A DNA stretch of 64,000 nt from Pseudomonas oligotrophica (GTDB lineage Bacteria; Pseudomonadota; Gammaproteobacteria; Pseudomonadales; Pseudomonadaceae): contig NZ_JAKJRU010000002.1 in the NCBI RefSeq assembly GCF_021726475.1, positions 62,001 to 126,000 of the forward strand, read 5' to 3'. Under the pieces are notes generated by a model. The model saw only the letters and a program-made list of their open reading frames with translations. It made no database searches and was not told where the DNA came from. Positions 12,282-23,310 of this stretch are shown piece by piece. Position 1 is the first letter of the stretch; the number at the start of each line of letters is the position of its first letter. The translations under genes and the position numbers were made by a program.

Positions 12282-12557
12282 ATGGCCCGAATCATCGTTG
12301 AGCGTTCCCACAGCCTCGGTCGCGAAGCCGCGCGCGCCAAGGCCGAGCAACTGGCCGGCCGCCTGGCCAGCGAGTTCGGCGTGAGCTGTCAGTGGCAGGG
12401 CGACGTGCTGGCCGTGCGGCGCAGCGGCGCGGATGGCCATATCGAGGTCGGCGAGGACCGGGTAAAGGTGTTGCTGAACCTCGGCCTGCTGCTCTCGGCG
12501 ATGGGCCCGAGCATCCAGGGTCAGATCGAGCGGGCGCTGGACAAGGCATTGGCCTGA
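12282..12557 (+). CDS. Polyhydroxyalkanoic acid system family protein
   Basis: 91 residues, starting MARIIVERSHSLG. It matches the small 'PHA system/granule-associated' family by its opening HSLG..AR.KAE.LA pattern, the central DVLAVRRSG..G.I strand block, and the C-terminal helix IQGQIERALDKAL. It lies between ubiE and the DUF971-hslU block, exactly where many pseudomonads keep a pha synthase cluster, but no phaC, phaZ, phaF or phaI is present here. A -10-like TATAGT sits at 12241-12246. Its biochemical role is not known. Confidence 0.8.
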   Translation: MARIIVERSHSLGREAARAKAEQLAGRLASEFGVSCQWQGDVLAVRRSGADGHIEVGEDRVKVLLNLGLLLSAMGPSIQGQIERALDKALA

Positions 12558-12685
12558 ACGCGCGCTGCGGCCGGCGGATCGCATAAGGTGCGACATCGCC
12601 CCAGGGTTGATCGCGTTGCACCGTTCCACCGCACCGCACCGCGCTGGGGTGGATGCAAGAAGCGACATCCACCCTCCGGCTGTGT

Positions 12686-13060
12686 TCAGAGCATCAGCTT
12701 GACCACCGATTCATCCGGGTCGCGTGACTTGCCGGCCTGCTCCAGCGCCCGCAGGTAGTCGGCCCAGAGCGCCTGCTGGTGGTGCGCCAGGTGGTCGAGG
12801 TAATCCCAGGAGTACAGCCCGCTGTCGTGACCGTCGCTGAAGGTGAGCTTCAGCGCGTACTGGCCGGCCGGCTCGATCTTGTCCAATGCGACATTCAGCT
12901 TGCCGGTCTGCAGCACCGGGTTGCCGTGGCCCTGGACTTCCGCCGAGGGCGAATGCACGCGGAGGAACTCGGCCGGCAGCACGTAGCGCTCGTCGGCGCC
13001 GTATTCCAGTTCCAGCGTTCTGGACGCCTTGTGCAGCTTGATTGCGGTGGGGATGCGCAT
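12686..13060 (-). CDS. DUF971 domain-containing protein
   Basis: 124 residues from MRIPTAIKLHKASR. The Gamma-BBH N-terminal-like fold (DUF971) shows in LELEYGADERYVLPAEFLRVHSPSAE and the ending YSWDYLDHLAHHQ..W. The family is often linked to FeS-cluster or hydroxylase partners, but its function is unproved. It lies 49 bases after hslU on the same strand, a conserved Pseudomonas order. Confidence 0.88.
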   Translation of the reverse strand: MRIPTAIKLHKASRTLELEYGADERYVLPAEFLRVHSPSAEVQGHGNPVLQTGKLNVALDKIEPAGQYALKLTFSDGHDSGLYSWDYLDHLAHHQQALWADYLRALEQAGKSRDPDESVVKLML

Positions 13061-13108
13061 GCAACGCTCCGGAAAGGTCGGCCGCAGCCCACGCCGCGGC
13101 CGCAACGG

Positions 13109-14452
13109 TTAGAGGATGTAGCGCGACAGGTCTTCGTCCTGCGCCAGTTCGCCGAGGTGCTGGTTGACGTAGGCGGCGTCGATGCGGATCGCCTCGCCAT
13201 CCTGCTTGGCCGCCAGGTCCGCGGCGCTGAAGGAGACTTCCTCGAGCAGACGCTCGAGCAGCGTGTGCAGGCGGCGCGCACCAATGTTCTCGGTCTTCTC
13301 GTTGACCTGCCAGGCGATCTCGGCGATGCGCTTGATGCCGTCCTCGAGGAATTCCACCTGCAGCCCCTCGGTCTTCAGCAGCTCGGTGTACTGCTCGGTC
13401 AGCGAGGCGTGCGGCTCGCGGAGGATGCGCTCGAAGTCCTGCGGGGTCAGTGCCTTGAGCTCGACGCGGATCGGCAGGCGACCCTGCAGTTCGGGCACCA
13501 GGTCGCTGGGCTTGGACAGGTGGAACGCGCCCGAGGCGATGAACAGGATGTGGTCGGTCTTGACCATGCCCAGCTTGGTGTTGACCGTGCTGCCTTCGAT
13601 CAGCGGCAGCAGGTCGCGCTGCACGCCCTCGCGGGACACGTCGGCGCCGCCGGTGTTGCCGCGCTTGGCGACCTTGTCGATCTCGTCGATGAAGACGATG
13701 CCGTTCTGCTCCACCGCCTCCAGGGCACGGGCCTTGAGGTCTTCTTCGTTGACCAGGCGCGCGGCTTCCTCATCGCGAATGAGCTTGAAGGCTTCCTTGA
13801 TCTTCAGCTTGCGGCTCTTCTTCTTGCCCTTGCCCATGTTGGCGAAGAGGTTCTGCAGCTGGCTGGTCATCTCCTCCATGCCGGGCGGGGCCATGATCTC
13901 CACGCCGGCCGGGCTCTCGGCGACCTCGATGTCGATCTCCTTGTCGTCCAGCTGGCCTTCGCGCAGGCGCTTGCGAAACAGCTGGCGGGTGTTGGAATCG
14001 CCGCTCTGTACCGGTTCCTCGGAAAAGCCCACCGGCCGCGCCGGCGGCAGCAGGGCGTCGAGGATGCGCTCCTCGGCGGCGTCCTCGGCGCGGTGGCGCA
14101 TCTTGTGCACCTCCTGCTCGCGCAGCATCTTCAGCGCCGCGTCAGCCAGGTCGCGGATGATCGACTCGACGTCGCGGCCGACATAGCCGACCTCGGTGAA
14201 CTTGGTCGCCTCGACCTTGAGGAACGGCGCGTTGGCCAGCTTGGCCAGGCGGCGCGCGATCTCGGTCTTGCCGACGCCGGTGGGGCCGATCATCAGGATG
14301 TTCTTCGGCGTGACTTCCTGGCGCAGCTCGGCCGGCAGCTGCATGCGTCGCCAGCGGTTGCGCAGGGCGATGGCCACGGCGCGCTTGGCGTCGTCCTGGC
14401 CGATGATGTGGCGGTTGAGTTCGTGGACGATCTCGCGGGGCGTCATGGACAT
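13109..14452 (-). CDS. hslU: ATP-dependent protease ATPase subunit HslU
   Basis: 447 residues, full length. It is the AAA+ unfoldase of the HslUV (ClpYQ) protease. Walker A is GPTGVGKTE near residues 57-65, Walker B is [11 protein letters not shown], and the C-terminal sensor region ends DEDLSRYIL, the conserved tail that docks into HslV. The inserted I-domain spans roughly residues 110-240. It follows hslV by 27 bases; both are heat-shock genes in relatives. Confidence 0.97.
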   Translation of the reverse strand: MSMTPREIVHELNRHIIGQDDAKRAVAIALRNRWRRMQLPAELRQEVTPKNILMIGPTGVGKTEIARRLAKLANAPFLKVEATKFTEVGYVGRDVESIIRDLADAALKMLREQEVHKMRHRAEDAAEERILDALLPPARPVGFSEEPVQSGDSNTRQLFRKRLREGQLDDKEIDIEVAESPAGVEIMAPPGMEEMTSQLQNLFANMGKGKKKSRKLKIKEAFKLIRDEEAARLVNEEDLKARALEAVEQNGIVFIDEIDKVAKRGNTGGADVSREGVQRDLLPLIEGSTVNTKLGMVKTDHILFIASGAFHLSKPSDLVPELQGRLPIRVELKALTPQDFERILREPHASLTEQYTELLKTEGLQVEFLEDGIKRIAEIAWQVNEKTENIGARRLHTLLERLLEEVSFSAADLAAKQDGEAIRIDAAYVNQHLGELAQDEDLSRYIL

Positions 14453-14479
14453 GGTGCGGTACTCCGGAACGACAGGCGA

Positions 14480-15016
14480 TCAGATCGCGCTGTCGAGCTC
14501 CTCGATGGTCAGGTTCTGGTTGGTGAACACGCAGATGCTGCCGGCGATGTTCAGCGCGGTCTCGGCGATCTCGCGGGCGCCCATTGCGTCGCCGCCCTTC
14601 TGCAGCAGCGCCAGCGCGGCGGCCTGGGCGAAGCCGCCGCCCGAGCCCATGGCGATCAGCCCGTGCTCGGGTTCGACCACGTCGCCGTTGCCGGTGATGA
14701 TCAGCGAGGCATCCTTGTTGGCGACGGCGAGCATGGCTTCCAGACGGCTCAGCGAGCGGTCGGTGCGCCAGTCCTTGGCCAGCTCGACGGCGGCGCGCAC
14801 CAGGTGGCCCTGGTGCTTCTCCAGCTGGCCTTCGAAGCGCTCGAAGAGGGTGAAGGCGTCGGCGGTGGCGCCGGCGAAGCCGGCCAGCACCTGGCCGTGA
14901 TAGAGGCGGCGGACCTTCTTGGCGTTGCCTTTCATCACGGTGTTGCCCAGGGAAACCTGGCCGTCGCCGCCCATGACGACTTTGCCGTTGCGGCGCACTG
15001 AAACGATGGTGGTCAA
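14480..15016 (-). CDS. hslV: ATP-dependent protease peptidase subunit HslV
   Basis: 178 residues. After removal of Met the N-terminus is [13 protein letters not shown], so Thr1 is the catalytic nucleophile of this proteasome-like peptidase. The [13 protein letters not shown] and [14 protein letters not shown] blocks are typical. It forms a double hexamer capped by HslU. In P. aeruginosa, as I recall, the gene upstream of hslV is a SPOR-domain protein next to argS; here the next gene is trmL. Confidence 0.97.
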   Translation of the reverse strand: MTTIVSVRRNGKVVMGGDGQVSLGNTVMKGNAKKVRRLYHGQVLAGFAGATADAFTLFERFEGQLEKHQGHLVRAAVELAKDWRTDRSLSRLEAMLAVANKDASLIITGNGDVVEPEHGLIAMGSGGGFAQAAALALLQKGGDAMGAREIAETALNIAGSICVFTNQNLTIEELDSAI

Positions 15017-15101
15017 GGGAGAATCTCCACGCAGCGGGGCGATGAATGCCCGAATGCGGGTGATATGGGGGCCGGTGCAGGCATTTCAACGCCGACCATC
15101 G

Positions 15102-15596
15102 TCAGTCCATGGCGAAGTCCAGCTGGCGCCAGGCTTCGTAGACGGCCACGGCCACCGTGTTGGACAGGTTCAGGCTGCGGCTGTCCGGACGCATCGGCAG
15201 GCGCAGGCGGCGCTCGGCAGGGAAGGCATCGCGCACCTCGTCGGGCAGGCCGCGGCTCTCCGGGCCGAAGAGAAAGGCGTCGCCGCGGCGAAAGGCGACC
15301 TGGTGGAACGGCTGCGAGCCCTTGGTGGTGAAGGCGAACAGCCTTGGGGCCTGTTCATCGCCGGTCTGGCCGGGCGGCGCGATGCCCAGCTCGGCCAGGC
15401 AGGCGGCGAGGTTGGCGTGGCGGCGCAGCGGGGCGTACTCGTGGTAGTCCAGGCCGGCGCGGCGCAGGCGCTTGTCGTCCAGCTCGTAGCCCAGCGGCTC
15501 GATCAGGTGCAGGCTGCAGCCGGCATTGGCGCAGAGCCTGATAATGTTGCCGGTGTTCGGCGGAATCTCCGGCTGGAAAAGGATCACGTGAAACAT
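15102..15596 (-). CDS. trmL: tRNA (cytidine/uridine(34)-2'-O)-methyltransferase
   Basis: 164 residues from MFHVILFQPEIPPNTGN, the standard N-terminus. It is a SPOUT methyltransferase acting on wobble position 34 of leucine tRNAs. The knot motifs are FLFGPESRGLPDEV and LPMRPDSRSLNLSNTVAVA. The start overlaps by two bases, on opposite strands, with the start of the divergent membrane-anchored protein at 15595. Confidence 0.94.
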   Translation of the reverse strand: MFHVILFQPEIPPNTGNIIRLCANAGCSLHLIEPLGYELDDKRLRRAGLDYHEYAPLRRHANLAACLAELGIAPPGQTGDEQAPRLFAFTTKGSQPFHQVAFRRGDAFLFGPESRGLPDEVRDAFPAERRLRLPMRPDSRSLNLSNTVAVAVYEAWRQLDFAMD

Positions 15597-16044
15597 GCGC
15601 AGCACTCGAGTGGACGACCGCGGCGATTCTACTGCGCACGACCCGCGACCGCGCCTGCGCCGGCGTTTTTTCGCCGCGCTGGTGCTGATCGGCTTTCTCT
15701 TCGGCGGGCTGCTTGGCCGGCTGATGGCCCCCGAGCCGGTGCGGCTGCTCGAGGTGCAGGCCTTCGATGCCGGCCTGCGGCTGCGCCTCGATGGCCAGGC
15801 GGACTATCGCGAGGCCTCCGCCGCCGGTGGCTACACCCTGTCGCTGCAGGCCGAGGGGCGCGAGGCCGCCGGGCAGCTGAACCTCGAGGGCCAGGCCGTG
15901 CGCTGGCGCGTGCAGCCTGGCGAGCAGGGCCTGAGCCTGCGGCTGGTGGCGCTCAGGCCGCTGCAGGTGCGCGCCAGCGCCAGGGAGGAGGGCGGCGCCT
16001 GGCTGCTCGAGCTGCGGCTGGCGACACCGGCCGGCGAGCGCTGA
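15595..16044 (+). CDS. Conserved hypothetical protein with one N-terminal membrane segment
   Basis: 149 residues. A basic stretch (RPRLRRR) precedes a single hydrophobic helix (FFAALVLIGFLFGGLLG, about residues 25-41), and the rest is a predicted periplasmic beta-rich domain with many Leu/Arg/Gly residues. The place between ntrC and trmL is conserved in pseudomonads, where a similar unnamed gene is found. Codon use matches the neighbours. Its start overlaps that of trmL on the other strand, leaving no room for ordinary separate promoters unless they lie in the genes. No function is assigned. Confidence 0.7.
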   Translation: MRSTRVDDRGDSTAHDPRPRLRRRFFAALVLIGFLFGGLLGRLMAPEPVRLLEVQAFDAGLRLRLDGQADYREASAAGGYTLSLQAEGREAAGQLNLEGQAVRWRVQPGEQGLSLRLVALRPLQVRASAREEGGAWLLELRLATPAGER

Positions 16045-16068
16045 GCGGGCCGCGCAGCCTGCGGTCGG

Positions 16069-17489
<1,421 letters not shown>

Positions 17490-17493
<4 letters not shown>

Positions 17494-18572
17494 GGCGTTG
17501 TGGCTCCTTGTTCCAGCGGCAGGAAGATCGAGAAGGCGGTGTGCCCCGGGTGGCTCTCGCATTCGATCAGGCCCTGGTGCTGGCTGATGATGTTCTGGGT
17601 GATGGCCAGGCCCAGCCCGGTGCCGTCCGGGCGACCGCTGACCATCGGGTAGAAGAGGGTGTTCTGCAGTTCGGCGGGGATGCCCGGGCCGTTGTCGATG
17701 ATCTCGATGCGCGCGACCAGGCGGTGGCGCACGTGGCCGATGGTGAACTGGCGCAGCGTGCGGCTGCGCAGGGTGATGCGGCCCAGGCCCAGTTCGGTCT
17801 GCCCGGCCAGTGCCTGCATGGCGTTGCGCATGATGTTGAGCACCGCCTGGATCATCTGCTCGCGGTCCATGAGGACCTCGGGAATGCTCGGGTCGTAGTC
17901 GCGCACCAGAATGATGCGCCCCTGGCATTCGGCCTCGATCAGGCTGGCGACGTGCTCGAGCACCTCGTGGATGTTGGTCAGCGCCAGCGACGGCAGCTTG
18001 TTCGAGCCGAGCATGCGGTCCACGAGATTCCTCAGCCGGTCGGCCTCCTCGATGATCACCTCGGTGTAGTCCTGCAGGTGCTCGTCGGGCAGCTCGCGGG
18101 CCAGCAGCTGCGCGGCGCCGCGGATGCCGCCCAGCGGGTTCTTGATCTCGTGGGCCAGGCCGCGCACCAGCAGCTTGGTGGTCTCCAGGGTCGACAGCTG
18201 GGCCTCGTCCTTGGTGATGCGCAGCAGGCGGTCGCGCGGCAGCACCTCGAGCAGCAGCATGGTCTCGCGTGGCGTGGGAATGGGTGTCACGGCGTAGTCG
18301 ACGGTCAGCGTCTGGCCGCTGACCGAGGTCAGCGTCGCCTCGCGCTTGGTGAACGGATGCGCCTCGGCGACCGCCTGGCGCAGCGCCGAGAGCGCCTCGG
18401 GGGATTCGGTGAACAGCTCGCTGATGAACTGGCCGTGGCTGCGCTGGCCGCTGATCGCCAGCAGCATCTCGGCGGCCGGGTTCATGTATTCCAGGCGCAG
18501 CCGGGCATTGAGCAGAAGGGTTGCGGTGGTCAGATTCTCGAGCAGCAGGCGTTGCAAGGCTTCGTTGATCAT
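17490..18572 (-). CDS. ntrB: Nitrogen regulation sensor histidine kinase NtrB
   Basis: 360 residues from MINEALQRLLLENL, the accepted start; longer readings would add a non-homologous extension. An N-terminal PAS domain (about 5-115) is followed by the H-box GLAHEIKNPLGGIRGAAQ and the kinase core with EIIDNGPGIP and GRPDGTGLGLAI. There is no transmembrane segment, so it is cytosolic. It phosphorylates NtrC and is controlled by PII proteins. It forms a coupled ntrBC operon with ATGA overlap. Confidence 0.96.
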
Positions 18573-18740
18573 GGCGAGTCCGCATCCAGTGGGTAGCCCG
18601 GCAAATGCAAGAAGCAAACCAACGCGCCATTGCGGCGCGAAAAGCCGTTTTGCTGCCTGCTGGTGGCCGGCCGCGTGAACCAAATTGGTGAGCGGTCGCC
18701 CGCTCTCAGGTGCCGTGCACCAAAAAGGAGCGCTGCTTGA

Positions 18741-19364
18741 TCATAGATAGGGCACGAAGGGGATGTCGCGCTTTTCCTTCGGCTTGTCGGCCAGCGGGCA
18801 TTCGGGGCGCACGCCGTAGTCGTCCCGGCGGCAGGGATGAATCCGGCGTCGCTGGATCAGCGAGGTGCGCAGCATGTGGAAGCCCTGCTCGGCGCTGCGT
18901 GCCAGCTCCTGGCCGTCGCCATCGAGGATCAGCAGGGCGATGCGGTGGGTGCCGCGGTCGAGGTTGCCCAGGCTGAACAGCGGCGACAGACCGGGCTCGC
19001 CGTGGGGCTGGCCGTCGAGCAGCAGCCGGTAGCGGTGCCCCGGGCGCAGGGCCGGCTCGCTCGCGCCGCTGACGCTCAGCTCGCCGGCATTGTTGCGGAC
19101 GGTTTCATCCGGCGCGGGCGTGAGGATGCGCACCGCCTGGTAGCGGGCGCGCGCCTCGCTGACCTTGGCTGGCGGCGGCTCGCGCGGCGTGGCGGGCGCT
19201 GCCGGCATGCGGTTGGCCGGACGCAGCTCGACCGCCTCGGCGGCGTTGCCGGCCGGGCGGTCGGTGAACACGCGATTGCCGTCGGCATCGACATAGCTGT
19301 AGATGCCGGCGCTTGCCGGTCCCGCCAGCAGCGCCAGCAGCAGCAACCCGCTGCGACCGCGCAC
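18741..19364 (-). CDS. Secreted DUF4124 domain protein, first copy
   Basis: 207 residues. A signal peptide (GLLLLALLAGPASA) precedes the DUF4124 motif IYSYVDADGNRVFTDRP at about residues 21-37. A variable linker leads to a second beta-rich domain with RYRLLLDGQPHGE and Cys residues near the C-terminus. DUF4124 proteins are periplasmic and of unknown function. It starts one base after the paralogue at 19366, so the two are a tandem pair probably co-transcribed, with glnA upstream behind its own terminator. Confidence 0.85.
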   Translation of the reverse strand: MRGRSGLLLLALLAGPASAGIYSYVDADGNRVFTDRPAGNAAEAVELRPANRMPAAPATPREPPPAKVSEARARYQAVRILTPAPDETVRNNAGELSVSGASEPALRPGHRYRLLLDGQPHGEPGLSPLFSLGNLDRGTHRIALLILDGDGQELARSAEQGFHMLRTSLIQRRRIHPCRRDDYGVRPECPLADKPKEKRDIPFVPYL

Positions 19365-19365
19365 C

Positions 19366-19899
19366 TCAGCGGCCCCGCTGCGCTGGGCTCGAGGTGTGCA
19401 CGCGCTGCACGGTGAACAGCTGCGGCTCGCTGCGCTGGATCACCCGCTCGCCCTGCAGCACCTGCACCTCCAGGCGATGCTGGCCGCGCTCGACGTTGTA
19501 CAGCTGCAGGCTGGTGGCCTGGCTGGGCTCGGCCTGCGGGATGCCATCGAGCACGAAACGCAGGCGATGGCCCGGCCGCAGCGGCGGGTCGAGCTCGGCG
19601 CTGACCACGAAGGTGCCGTTGTTGGCGCGCAGCGCGTTGCCTTCCGGGATGCCGAGCAGCACCACGTGGCGATACGGCTGGCCGCCAGGCTGGGTCTCGG
19701 AGACCGGCGAAGGCGGCGGTTCCGGCGTACGGATGTCGACGCTGTTGGTCGGCGACAGCTCGACGGGGGCCGCCTGCACGTGTTCCGGCGGCTGGTTGGT
19801 GAACACCGTGTTGCCCTGGGCATCGGTGTAGCGGTAGATCTCGCTGGCATGGGCCTGGGCCGCCAGCAGCGCCAGCAGGCCGAGCAGTGCGTTGCGCAT
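19366..19899 (-). CDS. Secreted DUF4124 domain protein, second copy
   Basis: 177 residues from MRNALLGLLALLAAQAHA, a clear signal peptide. The DUF4124 block IYRYTDAQGNTVFTNQPP is near residues 21-38. The second half (LRFVLDGIPQAEPSQA) parallels LLDGQPHGEP in the neighbouring protein, so the two arose by tandem duplication and have diverged. The place between ntrB and glnA is conserved in pseudomonads. Function unknown. Confidence 0.85.
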   Translation of the reverse strand: MRNALLGLLALLAAQAHASEIYRYTDAQGNTVFTNQPPEHVQAAPVELSPTNSVDIRTPEPPPSPVSETQPGGQPYRHVVLLGIPEGNALRANNGTFVVSAELDPPLRPGHRLRFVLDGIPQAEPSQATSLQLYNVERGQHRLEVQVLQGERVIQRSEPQLFTVQRVHTSSPAQRGR

Positions 19900-20026
19900 G
19901 GTTGAGGCTCCGCGGAAGGGGTGAGCGCAGCCTTGCACCGCGCCGTGCGACAGGCAAGCCGGATCGCCCGGTTTTGCGAGCGATGCCCTGCCGCGGCGCT
20001 CCTGCGCAGTGGCGGGCGGAAACGAA

Positions 20027-20050
20027 GAACCCCGCCGGAGGGCGGGGTTC
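20027..20050 (-). terminator. Rho-independent terminator of glnA
   Basis: GAACCCCGCC pairs perfectly with GGCGGGGTTC around a four-base loop. On the minus strand it is followed by TTCGTTTCC, a modest T-rich tail. It sits 43 bases after the glnA stop and separates glnA from the DUF4124 pair. Confidence 0.85.
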
Positions 20051-20092
20051 GGGTGTCGCGTGGGGCCGGCAGGCCGGCCCCGGTAGCCGTGA

Positions 20093-21499
20093 TCAGCAGC
20101 TGTAGTACAGATCGTATTCCAGCGGGTGCACGAAGGTGCGTACCTTGATTTCCTCGGCGGCTTTCAGCTCGACGTAGGAATCCAGGAAGTCCTTGGTGAA
20201 CACGCCGCCCTTGAGCAGGAAGTCGTGGTCGGCTTCCAGCGCCTCCAGGGCTTCCTTCAGGCTGCCGCAGACCTGCGGGATGTTGGCCGCTTCTTCCGGC
20301 GGCAGGTCGTACAGGTTCTTGTCGGCGGCATCGCCCGGGTGGATCTTGTTCTGGATGCCGTCCAGGCCGGCCATCAGCAGGGCGGCGAAGGCCAGGTAGG
20401 GGTTGGCCGACGGGTCCGGGAAGCGTGCCTCGATGCGACGGCCCTTCGGGCTGGCGACGTACGGGATGCGGATCGAAGCCGAACGGTTGCGCGCCGAGTA
20501 GGCCAGCATCACCGGCGCCTCGAAGCCCGGGACCAGACGCTTGTAGGAGTTGGTCGACGGGTTGGTCAGGGCGTTCAGCGCCTTGCCGTGCTTGATGATG
20601 CCGCCGATGAAGTACAGGGCGGTATCGGACAGGCCGGCATAGCCTTCACCGGCGAAGGTGTTCTTGCCGTCTTTGGCGATGGACATGTGCACGTGCATGC
20701 CCGAACCATTGTCGCCGTACAGCGGCTTGGGCATGAAGGTCACGGTCTTGCCGTAGGCAGCGGCGACGTTCTGCACGCAGTACTTCAGGGTCTGGACTTC
20801 GTCAGCCTTGGCCACCAGGGTGTTGAACTTCACGCCGATTTCGTTCTGCGCGCCGGCCACTTCGTGGTGGTGCACTTCGACGATCTGGCCCATTTCTTCC
20901 AGGGCGTTGCACATGGCGGTACGGATCTCGTGATCCGGATCGGCCGGCGGAGTCGGCAGGTAGCCGCCCTTCACGCGGATGAAGTGGCCGCTGTTGCCCT
21001 GGCGGCCGTCGAGGTCGGCGTCGGTGCTCCAGGCAGCCTGCTCGGAGAAGATCTTGAACATCGAGCCGGACATGTCCGACTTGTACTTCACGGAGTCGAA
21101 AATGAAGAACTCCGGCTCCGGGCCGGCGAACACGGTGTCACCGATGCCGGTGGACTTGAGGTATTCCTCGGCACGCTTGGCGATGGCGCGCGGGTCGCGC
21201 TCGTATCCCTGCATGGTGGACGGCTCGATCACGTCGCAGACCAGGATCAGGGTCGGCTCCTCGGTGAAGGGGTCGAGCACGGCGGTGCTGTCGTCCGGCA
21301 GCAGGATCATGTCGGAGGCTTCGATACCCTTCCAGCCATCGATCGAAGAACCGTCGAACATCTTGCCGACTTCGAAGAAATCGTCATCCGCGTCGCGGGC
21401 CGGCATGGTGATGTGGTGCTGGCGACCCTTGGGGTCGGTGAAGCGCAGATCAATCCACTTCACATCGTTATCTTTGATCAGTTGAAGCGACTTCGACAT
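20093..21499 (-). CDS. glnA: Glutamine synthetase, type I
   Basis: 468 residues from [20 protein letters not shown], with GGAG seven to eight bases before the ATG. It makes glutamine from glutamate, ammonia and ATP as a dodecamer. Catalytic and metal sites are seen in [19 protein letters not shown] and NRSASIRIP. The adenylylation tyrosine lies in NLYDLPPEE near residue 398, so activity is probably controlled by GlnE. A sigma-54 promoter and two NtrC-type sites upstream indicate nitrogen control of transcription. Confidence 0.98.
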   Translation of the reverse strand: MSKSLQLIKDNDVKWIDLRFTDPKGRQHHITMPARDADDDFFEVGKMFDGSSIDGWKGIEASDMILLPDDSTAVLDPFTEEPTLILVCDVIEPSTMQGYERDPRAIAKRAEEYLKSTGIGDTVFAGPEPEFFIFDSVKYKSDMSGSMFKIFSEQAAWSTDADLDGRQGNSGHFIRVKGGYLPTPPADPDHEIRTAMCNALEEMGQIVEVHHHEVAGAQNEIGVKFNTLVAKADEVQTLKYCVQNVAAAYGKTVTFMPKPLYGDNGSGMHVHMSIAKDGKNTFAGEGYAGLSDTALYFIGGIIKHGKALNALTNPSTNSYKRLVPGFEAPVMLAYSARNRSASIRIPYVASPKGRRIEARFPDPSANPYLAFAALLMAGLDGIQNKIHPGDAADKNLYDLPPEEAANIPQVCGSLKEALEALEADHDFLLKGGVFTKDFLDSYVELKAAEEIKVRTFVHPLEYDLYYSC

Positions 21500-21598
21500 G
21501 GGGGTTCTCCAAGTGGTGGAAGCGTGACAGTGGGCTTCCCTGAATCGATGATGAAGCCGGGCGGCGATGTTCCGCCAAGGCAACCTGCCTCACAAGGG

Positions 21599-21614
21599 AG
21601 CAAATTGCATGCCA
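21599..21614 (-). promoter_or_regulatory. Sigma-54 promoter for glnA
   Basis: Read on the minus strand the bases are TGGCATGCAATTTGCT. This has GG and GC separated by exactly ten bases and differs from the TGGCAC-N5-TTGCA consensus at only two positions. The predicted start is near 21588, giving an untranslated leader of about 90 bases before the glnA ATG. Confidence 0.8.
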
Positions 21615-21710
21615 GTGCTCCGTGTTGGGTCCGCGAGGTCGGTAAACCGGGCCGCCTGCCCCGGCGAGTGGCTTGGCGCCGCCAATCGGGCGGGCAAGCG
21701 GTGCGTGCGG

Positions 21711-21727
21711 TGCTCGATAATGGTGCG
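21711..21727. promoter_or_regulatory. NtrC-type binding site, promoter-proximal
   Basis: TGCTCGATAATGGTGCG keeps both half-sites of the NtrC consensus TGCAC-N7-GTGCA (TGC.C and GGTGC). Its centre is about 131 bases upstream of the predicted sigma-54 start, the usual enhancer distance. Confidence 0.65.
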
Positions 21728-21741
21728 ACAGCCGGCGTGTA

Positions 21742-21758
21742 TGCATTGTTTTGGTGCC
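21742..21758. promoter_or_regulatory. NtrC-type binding site, promoter-distal
   Basis: TGCATTGTTTTGGTGCC matches the NtrC consensus in both halves (TGCA.T and GGTGC). It is 31 bases from the proximal site, i.e. three helical turns, like the paired enhancer sites of enteric glnA. Confidence 0.7.
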
Positions 21759-21805
21759 TCGTCGCGCGAGCGCAGAAAAGCGACTAAAGGTCCAGCGCTT
21801 TCCGC

Positions 21806-21811
21806 TATACT
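21806..21811 (+). promoter_or_regulatory. -10 box of a probable thiI promoter
   Basis: TATACT lies 45 bases before the thiI ATG within CGCTATACTCCGCG. No good -35 hexamer is visible at the right distance, so confidence is limited. Confidence 0.35.
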
Positions 21812-21855
21812 CCGCGCCCCTCTTTTCAGGCCCGCGTCGGCCACGCGCTGTTTCC

Positions 21856-23310
21856 ATGAAGCTGATCGTCAAGGTTTTCCCCGAAATCACCATCAAGAGC
21901 CCGCCGGTGCGCAAGGGCTTCATTCGTCAGCTGACGAAGAACATCCGCGCCGTGCTCAAGGACCTGGACCCCGCGCTCCAGGTCGAGGGTGTGTGGGACA
22001 ACATCGAACTGGAAACCGCGGTCGCCGAGCCCAAGGCGTTGCGCGAGATGATCGAGCGCCTGCGCTGCATGCCGGGCATCGCGCATTTCCTCGAAGTCCA
22101 TGAGTACCCGCTGGGCGACCTGGACGACATCGTCGACAAGTGCCAGGCGCACTACGCCGAGCGCCTGCCAGGGCGCATCTTCGCGGTGCGCTGCAAGCGT
22201 GCCGGCAAGCACCCGTTCAGTTCGATGGACGTCGAGCGCCATGTCGGCAGCCAGCTGCGCCAGCGCTGCGGCGCCGCCGGCATCTCGCTGAAGGCGCCCG
22301 AGGTCGAGGTGCGCATGGAGATCCGCGACCAGCGCCTGTTCGTCGTGCACCAGCAGCACGACGGCATCGGCGGCTATCCGCTCGGCTCGCTGGAGCAGAG
22401 CCTGGTGTTGATGTCCGGCGGCTTCGACTCGACCGTCGCCGCCTACCAGATGATGCGCCGCGGGCTGATGACCCACTTCTGCTTCTTCAACCTCGGTGGC
22501 CGCGCCCATGAACTGGGCGTGATGGAAGTGGCCCACTATCTATGGAAGAAGTACGGCAGCTCGCACCGCGTGCTGTTCATCAGCGTGCCCTTCGAGGAAG
22601 TGGTCGGCGAGATCCTGCAGAAGGTCGACAACAGCCAGATGGGCGTGGTCTTGAAGCGCATGATGCTGCGTGCCGCGACCCGGATCGCCGAGCGCCTGAG
22701 CATCGATGCACTGGTCACCGGCGAGGCGATCAGCCAGGTCTCCAGCCAGACGCTGACCAACCTCAAGGTGATCGACTCGGCCACCGACATGCTGGTGCTG
22801 CGCCCGCTGGTCGCCAGCCACAAGCAGGACATCATCGACACCGCGACGGCCATCGGCACCGCCGAATTCGCCCGCAACATGCCCGAATACTGCGGCGTGA
22901 TCTCGGTGAACCCGACCACCCGCGCCAAGGGCTACCGCGTCGAGCACGAGGAAAAGCAGTTCGACATGGCGATCCTCGAGCGCGCCCTGGAGAACGCCCG
23001 CCAGGTCGCCATCGACCGGGTGATCGACGAACTCGGCCAGGATCTTTCGGTCGAGGAAGTCGGCGAAGCGCTGCCCGGGCAGGTCGTGCTCGACATCCGT
23101 CACCCCGACCTGGCCGAGGACGAACCCCTGGAGCTGGCCGGCATCGAAGTCCAGACGGTGCCTTTCTACGCACTGAACAACCGCTTCAAGGAACTGGATG
23201 GCAACCGCCAGTACCTGCTGTATTGCGATAAAGGTGTCATGAGCCGCCTGCATGCTCACCACCTGCTGAGCGAGGGGCATGTGAATGTTCGCGTCTATCG
23301 TCCGGCCTGA
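21856..23310 (+). CDS. thiI: tRNA 4-thiouridine / thiazole synthesis sulfurtransferase with rhodanese domain
   Basis: 484 residues from [17 protein letters not shown]. Domains in order are an N-terminal ferredoxin-like region with THUMP (about 1-170), an ATP pyrophosphatase domain with PP-loop SGGFDST (about 189-195), and a C-terminal rhodanese domain with the active-site Cys at about 457 ([10 protein letters not shown]). The partner cysteine is probably in EYCGVIS. It makes s4U8 in tRNA; the rhodanese domain also supports thiamine thiazole synthesis. It diverges from glnA. Confidence 0.97.
   Translation: MKLIVKVFPEITIKSPPVRKGFIRQLTKNIRAVLKDLDPALQVEGVWDNIELETAVAEPKALREMIERLRCMPGIAHFLEVHEYPLGDLDDIVDKCQAHYAERLPGRIFAVRCKRAGKHPFSSMDVERHVGSQLRQRCGAAGISLKAPEVEVRMEIRDQRLFVVHQQHDGIGGYPLGSLEQSLVLMSGGFDSTVAAYQMMRRGLMTHFCFFNLGGRAHELGVMEVAHYLWKKYGSSHRVLFISVPFEEVVGEILQKVDNSQMGVVLKRMMLRAATRIAERLSIDALVTGEAISQVSSQTLTNLKVIDSATDMLVLRPLVASHKQDIIDTATAIGTAEFARNMPEYCGVISVNPTTRAKGYRVEHEEKQFDMAILERALENARQVAIDRVIDELGQDLSVEEVGEALPGQVVLDIRHPDLAEDEPLELAGIEVQTVPFYALNNRFKELDGNRQYLLYCDKGVMSRLHAHHLLSEGHVNVRVYRPA

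Larger units (their letters stand above)
21500..21855. promoter_or_regulatory. Divergent glnA-thiI control region
   Basis: 356 bases without a gene between glnA (minus) and thiI (plus). It holds a sigma-54 promoter and two NtrC-type sites for glnA, and a sigma-70-like -10 box (TATACT) near thiI; these are listed separately. The NtrC-type sites lie between the two promoters, so they could also touch thiI expression, but there is no direct sign of that. Confidence 0.75.
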
